Assembly (NCBI RefSeq): GCF_031458135.1
Contig: NZ_JAVDXW010000001.1
Coordinates: forward strand, 1,240,001-1,304,000
Length of the DNA: 64,000 nt
Source of the DNA: Haloactinomyces albus
Lineage (GTDB): Bacteria > Actinomycetota > Actinomycetes > Mycobacteriales > Pseudonocardiaceae
Direction of reading: 5' to 3'
The position numbers were made by a program, and so were the translations under genes. Positions 54,081 to 64,000 of this stretch are shown here, piece by piece (within the stretch, counting starts at the first letter, position 1; each line of letters opens with the position of its first letter). The notes below the pieces were generated by a model. The model worked only from the letters and a program-made list of their open reading frames with translations. It was not told the DNA's origin and did no database searches.

Positions 54081-54524
54081 TCAGGCAAGACCGTACTCCT
54101 TGTCCGCCAGAGCGGGGTTGAGCTGCCATTCGGAGAGGAACTCCCGCTCATCATCGGTGAGCCGCCGGGGGCGCCCGGCAGCCAGGTCATAGGGAACCAT
54201 CAACGTTTCCGCCGTGGTCACCGAGGCGGTGTCGCCGGCAGTGGCCGTGTAGTCGATCACGAACGAGGCCGGCCGCAGGTCACGCACCGACATCCGCACC
54301 TGGAGCACGCCCGCCCGATAGACCAGGGGTGCGTGGTAGTCGATCACCACCCTGGCCACCACCATGCCCTCGGCCATTCCGGTCAGGCCGTGCCGTTCGG
54401 CCTCGTTGAACAACAGGCCGACGCGGGCCTCCTCGAGCAACGTGACGGTCCTGGCGTGGTTGACATGGCCGAACGCGTCCATATCGGACCAGCGCAGGGC
54501 CACCTCGGCAATGAACGCTCCCAC
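54081..54524 (-). CDS. 4HBT-family acyl-CoA thioesterase, Rv2475c equivalent
   Basis: 147 residues, hot-dog fold. The catalytic region is RWSDMDAFGHVNHARTVTLL with the Asp of the 4-hydroxybenzoyl-CoA thioesterase type, then EEARVGLLFNEAER and IDYHAPLVYRAGVLQVRM. Hydrolyses an unknown acyl-CoA. GTG start preceded by AGGAAG. Located between the Rv2474c-like gene and gdh, as in mycobacteria. Confidence 0.9.
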   Translation of the reverse strand: MGAFIAEVALRWSDMDAFGHVNHARTVTLLEEARVGLLFNEAERHGLTGMAEGMVVARVVIDYHAPLVYRAGVLQVRMSVRDLRPASFVIDYTATAGDTASVTTAETLMVPYDLAAGRPRRLTDDEREFLSEWQLNPALADKEYGLA

Positions 54525-54546
54525 CAGCTTCCTTTCTGCTGCACAG

Positions 54547-54584
54547 GGCAGCGGTGGCCGATACCGTCACCAGCCACCGCTGCC
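54547..54584 (-). terminator. Terminator after gdh
   Basis: GGCAGCGGTGGC (54547-54558) pairs with GCCACCGCTGCC (54573-54584), 14-base loop, 21 bases after the gdh stop on the minus strand. Confidence 0.8.
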
Positions 54585-54604
54585 GGGTTGATCGAACTCT
54601 CGCG

Positions 54605-57600
54605 CTATCGGACCATACTGCTCAGTTGCCGCGCGGCGACCGACAGCGTCGCCAGGTCCTGCCGCCCGGAGCGTTTGACCTCCTCCAACGACGCCCTGGC
54701 TCGACTCAGCCGGGAAGCATTGGCCTGCTCCCACTGCGCGATCTTGACCTCCGGACCGTCCTCCGGATTGCTGGTGCGCAGCACATCCACGGTGATCGCA
54801 CGCAGGGACGCGTAGAAGTCGTCCCGCAGTGCCAGCCGCGCCAGCGAGTGCCACCGATTGCCACGTTCCAGGCCACTCACCGCCACCAGCATCCGTTCGA
54901 TGTCGAGATGTTCGGCCAGGGCATAGTACAGCTCGGCACTTTCCCGGGGGCTGCGCTCGGCGCTGACCCCGGCATCACGCTCGGCCAGTTCGGCGATCTC
55001 GGTGATGTCCAGCAGCGCATAGGTGTCCAGCAGCGCACCGAGCCGCTCCGCCAGGTTCGACGGCACTCCCGAGGCGGTGAGTCTTCCCGCGTATTCGGCG
55101 GCGTTCTCGGCTGCACGGCCACGCAGCAAGCTCTGGACACTCGCGGAGAGTTCGGCCACCACCGGCCGGAACCGGCTGATCTCCGCACCGATGGCCAGTG
55201 GCTGCGGACGGTTCGACAACAGCCACCGCGATGCTCGATCGAGCAACCTGCGGGTCTCCAGCACCATCCCATCGGTGATCTCACTGGGCAGCTCCGTGCC
55301 CAGGTCGTCGATCTCCCGCCACAGCGACGGAAGGTCATAAACGCACGTCACCACGGCATAGGCCCGGACGGCATCGGTGGCGCCGGTGCTCATCTCCTCG
55401 GCCAGCCGATAGGCGTAGGAGATTCCGGCACCGTCGACGACCTCGTTGACGAGCAGGGTCGTGGTGATCTCCCGCCGCAGCGGATGATCCGGGATCGCCT
55501 CCGAATACCGGTCCCGCAACGGACCCGGGAAGTAGTCCGGCAGCCGCCTGGCGAATGCGTCGGCATCCGGCAGGTCGCTTGCCAGTACATCCTGCTTGAG
55601 GGACAACTTGACGTGCGCCATGAGGGTGGCCAGCTCGGGCGAGGTCAACCCCGCGCCCGACTTCTCCCGCTCCCGGAACTGCTCGGGGGTCGGCAGCGCC
55701 TCCAGCTCGCGGTCCAGGCCGTTGTGCTTTTCCAGTGCGCTGACCTGCCGCGCGTGCACCGAGAGCATCTCCGCCGCATGGGCGCGCGAGATCCCCAGGA
55801 GCCTGTTCTGCCGGTGGTTGTCGTCCAGCACCAGCTCCGATACCTCGTCGGCCATGTTCGGAAGCAACTCGTTGCGCTGGACACCGTCCAAGTACCCCTG
55901 GGAAACCAGCTGATCCAGCAGCACCTTGATGTTGACCTCGTGGTCGGAGCAGTCCACACCGGCCGAGTTGTCCAGGGCGTCGGTGTTGACCTTGCCACCC
56001 ATCTCGGCGAACTCGATCCGGCCGAGCTGGGTCATCCCGAGGTTTCCCCCTTCTCCGACGACCCGCACCCGCAGCTGGTCCCCGTCGACACGCACCGGGT
56101 CGTTGGCCTTGTCCCCCACATCGGCATGCGTCTGCGTCCCTGCCTTGACGTAGGTGCCGATGCCGCCGTTCCACAGCAGGTCGGCCGGTGCCTGCAGAAT
56201 CGCCTTGACCAGTTCGGCCGGAGCGAGCTGGTCGACGTCGGCGTCGATGCCCAGTGCCCGACGAATCCGCGGGTTCAACGGAATCGACTTCAACGACCGG
56301 GGCCACACCCCGCCGCCCGCACTGATCTTGCTGCGGTCGTAGTCGTCCCAGGTCGACCGCGGCAACTCGAACAGGCGCCTGCGCTCGGCAAACGACGATG
56401 CCGCATCGGGATCCGGATCGATGAACACGTGCATGTGATTGAACGCGGCGACCAGCCTGATGTGCTCGGACAGCAGCATGCCGTTACCGAAGACGTCACC
56501 ACCCATGTCCCCGACACCGACGACGGTGAAGTCCTCGCGTTGGACGTCGGTATCCAGTTCCCGGAAGTGGCGCTTGACGCTTTCCCAAGCCCCTTTGGCG
56601 GTGATCCCCATGGCCTTGTGGTCGTATCCGACGGAGCCACCGGAGGCGAACGCATCACCCAGCCAGAACCCGTAGGACCGGGCGACCTCGTTGGCGATGT
56701 CGGAGAAACTCGCGGTGCCCTTGTCGGCGGCCACCACCAGGTACGTGTCGTCACCGTCGTGGCGCACCACCTCCCGTGGCGGCACGACACGACCACCGGC
56801 GAGGTTGTCGGTGAGGTCGAGCATCCCGGAAATGAATATCCGGTAGCAGGCGATCCCCTCGGCCTGAACCGCCTCCCGATCGGCGGCACCATCGCCGGTC
56901 GGTACCGGCGGACGCTTGACGACGAAACCGCCCTTGGCACCCACGGGGACGATCACCGCGTTCTTGACCGCCTGGGCCTTGGCCAGGCCGAGCACCTCGG
57001 TGCGGAAGTCCTCCCGCCGGTCCGACCAGCGCAGTCCACCACGCGCGACCGAGCCGAAACGCAGGTGCACGCCCTCCATGCGTCGCGAGTACACGAAGAT
57101 CTCGAACTGCGGACGCGGAGCGGGCAGCCCGGGGATTTCCCGGGGTTCCAGTTTGAACGCCAGGAACGGGCGTAGCTGTCCACTGTCGTCGGTGACCAAG
57201 TAGTTCGTGCGCAGGGTGGCCCGGATCAGGTTGAGGTAGCTGCGCAGGATCCGATCGGCATCGAGACTGGTGACCTCGTCGATCGATCGGACGACCTCGT
57301 CGACCAGCTCCTGTTCCCGTCTCGCACGCTGCTCGGCGGACAGCGACGGGTCGAAGCGCACCTCGAACAACCGCATCAGCACCACGGTGATGTCGCTGTG
57401 CGTGAGAATGGCGTCCTCGATGTAGTCCTGGCTGTAGGCGGTACCGGCCTGGCGCAGATACTTCGCGTAGGCGCGCAGTACGATCGCCTGCCGCCAACTC
57501 AGCCCCGCCCGGAGCACGAGGGAGTTGAACCGATCGATCTCGGACTCCCCCAGCCATGCGGCGCGGAACGCATCCTCGAAACGCTCCTGCAGCGAATCGA

Positions 57601-59578
57601 GCCGCTCCGAACCGGCGGCTTCCAGCAGGTCCTGCCCCACGCGCAGGCCGAAGTCGAAGATCCAGCACTGCGTGCCGTCGGGGCGCAGGACCTCGTAAGG
57701 GCGCTCGTCGACCACCTCCACGCCCATGCTCTGCAGCACCGGTAGAACCTGGGACAGGGTCACCCGCTCGTTGATGAACATCTTGAAACGGCGTTCCCAC
57801 GGGCCCGCATCGCGCGGCACGTAGAACGACATTTCCAGTTCACCCGGCTCGGACAGCGACTCCAGCCGTCGCAGGTCGATCAGGCCTTCGCCCGCGTTGA
57901 AATCCTCCTTGTAGGCCTCCGGGAAGGAAGCAGCATAGCGCTGCCCGACCTCGCTGTTGGCTTCCGAGCCGTATCCCGCGGAGCGCCCGTCATACCGACC
58001 GTCCGGGCGTTCGACGTCGACCTGGTCGACCATCCTGTCGTCCCAGGTGCGGATCGCCTCGCTGAGCCGTTTCTGCACGTGCGCCAGGTCGGGGTCGATC
58101 CGCTGCTGCGGGTCGGTGTGCACCACGAAATGCACTCGCGCCAACGTCGACTCGCCCACCCGGGTGCTGTATTCGAGACTGTTGCCGCCCAGCTCCGCGA
58201 GCAGAACCTCCTGCATCGCCAGCCGCGAGCGCGTCGTGTACCGGTCCCTGGGCAGGTAGACCAGGCAGGAAAAGAAGCGACCGTAGGGGTCCCGCCGCAG
58301 GAACGGTTTGAGCTTACGGCGCTCGGCCAGCGCCAGGACTCCGGTGATGATCTCCTGCAGCATGTCGGTGTCGGTGGAGAACAGTTCGGTTCGCGGATAG
58401 TCCTGGATCTCCTCCAGCATCCGCTGGCCGGAGTAGGACTCCATCGGAAAACCCGCACGGTGGATCACATCTCGCACTCGCCGCTCGATGACGGGAATGT
58501 CGAGGACGTTCTCGTGCAGTGCGGTCGTGGTGAACAAACCGAGAAAGCGATGCTCACCCGTGATCCGGCCTTCTTCGTCGAAGGTCTTGACCCCCACGTA
58601 GTACGGGTGCACCGCACGATGCACCGTCGAGGTCGCGCTTGCCTGGGTGAGGATCAGCAGTTCGTCGGGCAGTGCGTCGACCCGCGCATCCGGCCCCTCC
58701 GTCAGGCTACGGGCGGCAACGCTGTCGCTGCGCAGCACACCCAGCCCGGAAGCGAGCACGGCACGCAACGCCGGTTGGTCGCCCGCATCCGAATTCCGCA
58801 CCAGTTCGCTGTGCCGATAGCCCAGGAAGGTGAAGTGACCATCGGCGAGCCAGCGCAGCAGGCGAGCACCATCCGCGGCCTGATTGCCGGGCAACGGCGG
58901 CGGAGCACTTTCGAGAGCATCCGCCAGTCCACGCGCGGTGGTGATCATCCGCTCGGTGTCCTCGACGACTTCCCGCACATCGTTGAGCACCTTCAGCAGG
59001 CTCTGCTCGAGAGCTCGAGCGCGCTCCGGATCGGCCACCCGGTCGAGCTCGACATACATCCACGATTCGGCGATGGCACCGGCCCCGGGGTCACTCGGAT
59101 CCGCCTCCGGAAGCACCTCCAGCAGTTCACCGGTCAGACCACGCCGGACCACCACGATCGGATGCACGATACGCCGCACCTGGGCGCCGTCACGGGTCAG
59201 CTCGGCGATCACCGAGTCAACCAGATACGGCATGTCGTCGGTGACCAGGTGCACCACGGTGGCTGCGCTGTGCCACCCGTGCTCGGCGCGGCTGGGATTG
59301 AAGATCGTCACCACGGGACGCCCGGCGATCCGATTCGCGGCAAGATCGTAATGCGAACGAAGCGCACCGACCAGATCGCCGGGCTCATCGTGCGCGAGTT
59401 CCTCGGCCGGAACGTGCCGATAGTACTTGTGCAGCAGGTCAGCCAGTTCGGGTACCATATGAGCGGCCCGCTCGAGCAACTGGTCCCTGGCTTGTTCGGG
59501 GCTCTGTGGTTGGTCCACAGCGGGGTCTCCACTGCTCGAGTTGTGCTCGGTGCTCATCTGTCCGGTTTTCGAGGTCAT
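54605..59578 (-). CDS. gdh: Large NAD-specific glutamate dehydrogenase
   Basis: About 1657 residues; the L_180-type enzyme that deaminates glutamate to 2-oxoglutarate with NAD. An N-terminal regulatory part with ACT-like segments (residues 1-700) leads to the catalytic domain: LRFGSVARGGLRWSDRREDF, VPVGAKGGFVVKRPP with the substrate Lys, and GVGDMGGDVFGNGML for NAD. A long helical C-terminal part follows. I chose ATG 59578 (MTSKTGQMSTEHNSSS); ATG 59557 or a GTG at 59623 are alternatives and none has a strong ribosome site. Equivalent to Rv2476c. Confidence 0.95.
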   Translation of the reverse strand: MTSKTGQMSTEHNSSSGDPAVDQPQSPEQARDQLLERAAHMVPELADLLHKYYRHVPAEELAHDEPGDLVGALRSHYDLAANRIAGRPVVTIFNPSRAEHGWHSAATVVHLVTDDMPYLVDSVIAELTRDGAQVRRIVHPIVVVRRGLTGELLEVLPEADPSDPGAGAIAESWMYVELDRVADPERARALEQSLLKVLNDVREVVEDTERMITTARGLADALESAPPPLPGNQAADGARLLRWLADGHFTFLGYRHSELVRNSDAGDQPALRAVLASGLGVLRSDSVAARSLTEGPDARVDALPDELLILTQASATSTVHRAVHPYYVGVKTFDEEGRITGEHRFLGLFTTTALHENVLDIPVIERRVRDVIHRAGFPMESYSGQRMLEEIQDYPRTELFSTDTDMLQEIITGVLALAERRKLKPFLRRDPYGRFFSCLVYLPRDRYTTRSRLAMQEVLLAELGGNSLEYSTRVGESTLARVHFVVHTDPQQRIDPDLAHVQKRLSEAIRTWDDRMVDQVDVERPDGRYDGRSAGYGSEANSEVGQRYAASFPEAYKEDFNAGEGLIDLRRLESLSEPGELEMSFYVPRDAGPWERRFKMFINERVTLSQVLPVLQSMGVEVVDERPYEVLRPDGTQCWIFDFGLRVGQDLLEAAGSERLDSLQERFEDAFRAAWLGESEIDRFNSLVLRAGLSWRQAIVLRAYAKYLRQAGTAYSQDYIEDAILTHSDITVVLMRLFEVRFDPSLSAEQRARREQELVDEVVRSIDEVTSLDADRILRSYLNLIRATLRTNYLVTDDSGQLRPFLAFKLEPREIPGLPAPRPQFEIFVYSRRMEGVHLRFGSVARGGLRWSDRREDFRTEVLGLAKAQAVKNAVIVPVGAKGGFVVKRPPVPTGDGAADREAVQAEGIACYRIFISGMLDLTDNLAGGRVVPPREVVRHDGDDTYLVVAADKGTASFSDIANEVARSYGFWLGDAFASGGSVGYDHKAMGITAKGAWESVKRHFRELDTDVQREDFTVVGVGDMGGDVFGNGMLLSEHIRLVAAFNHMHVFIDPDPDAASSFAERRRLFELPRSTWDDYDRSKISAGGGVWPRSLKSIPLNPRIRRALGIDADVDQLAPAELVKAILQAPADLLWNGGIGTYVKAGTQTHADVGDKANDPVRVDGDQLRVRVVGEGGNLGMTQLGRIEFAEMGGKVNTDALDNSAGVDCSDHEVNIKVLLDQLVSQGYLDGVQRNELLPNMADEVSELVLDDNHRQNRLLGISRAHAAEMLSVHARQVSALEKHNGLDRELEALPTPEQFREREKSGAGLTSPELATLMAHVKLSLKQDVLASDLPDADAFARRLPDYFPGPLRDRYSEAIPDHPLRREITTTLLVNEVVDGAGISYAYRLAEEMSTGATDAVRAYAVVTCVYDLPSLWREIDDLGTELPSEITDGMVLETRRLLDRASRWLLSNRPQPLAIGAEISRFRPVVAELSASVQSLLRGRAAENAAEYAGRLTASGVPSNLAERLGALLDTYALLDITEIAELAERDAGVSAERSPRESAELYYALAEHLDIERMLVAVSGLERGNRWHSLARLALRDDFYASLRAITVDVLRTSNPEDGPEVKIAQWEQANASRLSRARASLEEVKRSGRQDLATLSVAARQLSSMVR

Positions 59579-59745
59579 CTTCCAGGTAGCTCCATACGTC
59601 GCGGCACCTCGTTGTGCCGACACGGCTCCACCCTAGAACCCGAGAGGCGGCTTCTGCGCATGGACCGACTGCGCGTCGAGCTACTGCGCGTCGCCCGAAA
59701 AGCACGAAGAGTGACGATCACGGCCGGGTAGGTCGACGACGCCAC

Positions 59746-62292
59746 TCAGCCCGCAGGCGGCGTCCAGCTGTACGGATTCCCCGAGGCCGCGTGCCGGTGC
59801 CGCCTGCCACCCGGATCGGAATGATGATCCGCAGCAGGGCTCACAGCGGAATGCGCCGCACCATCGGTGGCTTCCGATTCGTTTCGCTTGCCGCTCTCAT
59901 AGGCGACCAGAGCCTCTGCGAGGAGGTCCGCGAGCCCGGCCTCACCATTCGGTTCCGCTTCCTGCTCACTGCCCTGGTTCGACGAAAGTCCCTGCAGCAG
60001 ATCACGGTGCTTGGCCAGGAAATCACCGGCAGAGCGCCGTTCTGCGGGGGCCGAGGCACCGGCATCCTCGGGTTCGGCACGATGGCGCCGCCCCGAAGCC
60101 TGCTCCGGAAACCGGTCCGGCTCCGGCGGTCGGGACCGCGTGTCGTCCGACGGCTCCGCCGAGTCTCCGGAGCGCTGTGCTCGTCGCTTGCCTGCTTGCT
60201 CCTCGACGAGTTGAAGAGCCGCCCGGATCTCGGCCAGTGACCGGCCCTGCGCACTACGGCCGGTACCCGAGGAATGCGCTACGTCGCCTTCGGCACGCTC
60301 GCTGCCCGAGCCTGCGATGCCCGAGCCTGCGATGCCCGGCCCTGTGGCCTCTCTCGAAGCAACGGCTTCTGCCGTGCCCATCGGGCCCCTGTGCTCGGGC
60401 ACCTGCGAAGACGATTCCTCCTCCGAGTGCTCACGCTGCCGTCGCCGACCACCACGCCCGGAGGAAGCCTCGGGTTCGCCGAAGGGCTCCGGTTCCGGCT
60501 CCAGTGGCCCCGGGATGACCGGCATGATCGTGGTAACGTCGGGCGTCGGCAGTTCCGGCCCCGATGCATCCGGTTCCGGGGAGTTCCGCTCCGGGGATTG
60601 TGCGTCGGCAGGTCCTCGTGAATCGGCAAGTCCCCGTGCGGACAGCTCGCTGAGCTGCTCGGAAGCAGCCGACACACGCCACGAATCGGAATCCGCCACG
60701 GTCGGGTCGGATAACCGACCGAACTCACCGGGAACAGCATCGCGCTGCTCTCCGCCCCGCGTTGCCGGCCTCGTGGGGTCGGCGAACATGGTCTCCGGTA
60801 CCGGTACCTCGTGCCCCGAAAAGCCGGTGCCGCCGTCCGGATCCGTCCGGTTCGGTACGACCGAGTTCGCAGCGTCCTGCTCGATATCCGCCGGTTCGCG
60901 CTGCGCTGCGTTCCGGATCTTCTCAGCCAACCCGGGCAGCCTCTCGATACCGCCGTACCCCCCGGTCTCGCCCCGATTCCCGGGGGAGGAATCGGCGGGA
61001 TCCGTCGCGGGCGTCGGCTGCACCGCCCCGGGCAGGGATTCCCGGGAATCCCGCGTCTCGGCTCCGCCGAAGGCCGTATCGCCCCCGGCGACCAAGGTGT
61101 CCATCAACCGGCGGACCGACTCACGCACATCCTCGCCGTGGGACGGATGCCGCGATACCGCCTCCTGCTGCTGCCTGCCGAACTCCTCCTGGTCCGGCAC
61201 CGACTGTTGACGAGGAACGGCAACCTCGGTCGCCGTTGCCGGAAACTCCTCGAGCAGGCGAATCCGCGCGGCATGCACCGAGGCACGCCGGCGGCGGTCG
61301 GCCGCGTACGCCCCACGCACACAGCGCAGTGCCTCCGCGAAGTTCTCCCCGCCCTCATGCACGTGGGACAGGGTGCCGAGCACCTCCGCCTGCAGATCAT
61401 CCAGTCCGTGACGTTCCGCACCGGCGAGAGCCTCGGTGAGCAACCGCACCGCCGTGTGGTGCTCCCCTTGCGGTAGGTGCAACCGGGTGGCCAGTGCAAG
61501 CCGCAGCCACCCTGTGGGAGCGGCCGCGGCCGCCCGCAGGGGCTGCCACAGGACGGGCGCGGCAACCCGCATGGCTGCCGAGCACTCACCGAGGTCCAAC
61601 AATGCCTGGACCCGCTCCAGCACGAGGTGGACGTGGATCTCCGCACTGTCCGCAGCCGGGTCATCGAGCTGCTCCAGCAGCACCAGCCCCGCTTCGGTGG
61701 CCTCGGCCGCTGCCGTGGGCTCCGCACACCTGCGGTGGTGGCCGGCGCGCGACATGTTCACCCGAGCGCGCAACAACCGGGTCATATCTCGGCTGAAGTT
61801 CGACTCCTCGGCGTAGAGACGCTCGGCTTCGTTCAGTGCCTGTACCCGGTCGGCGCTCCTGCGCTGTGCGGGCAGCGACGCGGCCAGCTCGATCAACGCG
61901 TGCGCACGGAGATCCGGCTCGATCCGGTTCTGCTCCAGGACCGGTTGCAGCACCCGCACAGCGACATCGTGACTGCCCGAGCTGCGGGCGCAACATGCCA
62001 GTTCCACCCGCAGGCAGGCAGTACTTCCGGTATCGCCGCCGCTCTCGGCATCGCGCACCGCCGCAATCGCGCGCTCGGTCGCGGCCACTCCACGATCGAG
62101 CCGGTTCGAGGCGAACAACGCCAATGCTTCAGCACGCAATCGCAGTGCCGTATCACCAGCCCGCCCGGCCTGCTCGGCAGCCCGGTCACCGAGCATCAAA
62201 GCCAGTTCCGGAGCCCGCCAGCGCATCTGCCAGGCGGGCTCCAGTAACTCCTGGGCGGTCCCATTCCACTGCGCACCGCGTACGCTCGCCAA
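59746..62292 (-). CDS. Helical-repeat protein with long disordered C-terminal half
   Basis: 848 residues from TTG, with GGGGAG five bases upstream. Residues 1-370 are TPR-like helices (ELALMLGDRAAEQAGRAGDT, RLRAEALALFASNRLDRGV, HALIELAASLPAQRRSADRV). From about 370 on the sequence is Ser/Glu/Pro/Gly-rich and surely disordered (SGPELPTPDVTTIMPVIPGP, PEPEPFGEPEASSGRGGRRR), with short helical islands near the end (FLAKHRDLLQGL, LADLLAEALVAYESGKR). It sits between gdh and ettA; I recall no fixed name. A scaffold or regulatory role is a guess. Confidence 0.75.
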   Translation of the reverse strand: MASVRGAQWNGTAQELLEPAWQMRWRAPELALMLGDRAAEQAGRAGDTALRLRAEALALFASNRLDRGVAATERAIAAVRDAESGGDTGSTACLRVELACCARSSGSHDVAVRVLQPVLEQNRIEPDLRAHALIELAASLPAQRRSADRVQALNEAERLYAEESNFSRDMTRLLRARVNMSRAGHHRRCAEPTAAAEATEAGLVLLEQLDDPAADSAEIHVHLVLERVQALLDLGECSAAMRVAAPVLWQPLRAAAAAPTGWLRLALATRLHLPQGEHHTAVRLLTEALAGAERHGLDDLQAEVLGTLSHVHEGGENFAEALRCVRGAYAADRRRRASVHAARIRLLEEFPATATEVAVPRQQSVPDQEEFGRQQQEAVSRHPSHGEDVRESVRRLMDTLVAGGDTAFGGAETRDSRESLPGAVQPTPATDPADSSPGNRGETGGYGGIERLPGLAEKIRNAAQREPADIEQDAANSVVPNRTDPDGGTGFSGHEVPVPETMFADPTRPATRGGEQRDAVPGEFGRLSDPTVADSDSWRVSAASEQLSELSARGLADSRGPADAQSPERNSPEPDASGPELPTPDVTTIMPVIPGPLEPEPEPFGEPEASSGRGGRRRQREHSEEESSSQVPEHRGPMGTAEAVASREATGPGIAGSGIAGSGSERAEGDVAHSSGTGRSAQGRSLAEIRAALQLVEEQAGKRRAQRSGDSAEPSDDTRSRPPEPDRFPEQASGRRHRAEPEDAGASAPAERRSAGDFLAKHRDLLQGLSSNQGSEQEAEPNGEAGLADLLAEALVAYESGKRNESEATDGAAHSAVSPAADHHSDPGGRRHRHAASGNPYSWTPPAG

Positions 62293-62309
62293 GTCGACTC
62301 CCCGCTACT

Positions 62310-63986
<1,677 letters not shown>

Positions 63987-64000
63987 AGCACCGATCGTAG

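Overview
The window is 64 kb of GC-rich actinobacterial chromosome, most likely from a member of the Pseudonocardiales (relatives of Saccharopolyspora, Actinopolyspora or Amycolatopsis). Three things point there: many GTG and TTG starts with GGAGG-type ribosome sites, XRE/DUF5753 plus DUF397 gene pairs, and a core gene order matching the Mycobacterium tuberculosis stretch from valS (Rv2448c) through clpX-clpP2-clpP1-tig, nei, rpiB, Rv2466c, pepN, Rv2468c, Rv2469c and glbO to Rv2474c, Rv2475c, gdh (Rv2476c) and the ABC-F gene Rv2477c. That core is housekeeping. Accessory DNA fills the gap between valS and clpX and a few smaller gaps.

Layout. 1-6.6 kb: valS (3' end outside the window), a mycothiol-dependent DinB-like protein, a decayed stretch, a secreted peptidoglycan-binding protein, an SDR oxidoreductase and an AMIN-like secreted protein. 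6.7-20.4 kb: a type I restriction-modification system on the minus strand (hsdM, hsdS, then hsdR and a YgjP-like metalloprotease), split by about 6 kb of cargo. The cargo holds two near-identical DUF397 genes, a full and a truncated XRE/DUF5753 regulator, a Phd/VapC toxin-antitoxin pair, and a plus-strand cassette of small proteins ending in two Imm1 immunity genes. 20.6-25.7 kb: a minus-strand type VII secretion-associated cluster (YbaB-like, EspC-like, WXG-like, then repeat-containing membrane proteins, one of them broken). 25.8-27.4 kb: fdhD and an RBBP9-like hydrolase.

27.5-32.1 kb: the proteostasis block tig-clpP1-clpP2-clpX on the minus strand, with hairpins separating tig from clpP1 and clpP2 from clpX. 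32.3-38.6 kb: sucrase/ferredoxin-like protein, tRNA-Pro and tRNA-Gly, a DHA2 efflux pump, a 2H phosphoesterase, an Eis-family acetyltransferase and a DUF1542-type membrane protein. 38.7-43.6 kb: a Nei-type glycosylase, rpiB, a metallo-beta-lactamase-fold hydrolase, an aldehyde dehydrogenase and an Rv2466c-type mycothiol-linked DsbA-fold protein. 43.9-54.5 kb: pepN, a membrane-anchored receiver-like protein, DUF5130, a CtaJ-like cytochrome oxidase subunit, a small repeat protein, an HNH nuclease, a prolyl oligopeptidase, an MscS channel, glbO and two conserved small genes. 54.6-64 kb: the large NAD-glutamate dehydrogenase, an 848-residue repeat/disordered protein and the ABC-F protein EttA.

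The most unusual part is 6.7-25.7 kb: restriction, toxin-antitoxin, orphan immunity and type VII-linked genes together in one gap of an otherwise conserved core, with duplications, truncations and a shared 20-bp repeat marking rearrangement. All functions are inferred by reading the sequence; no database search was run.
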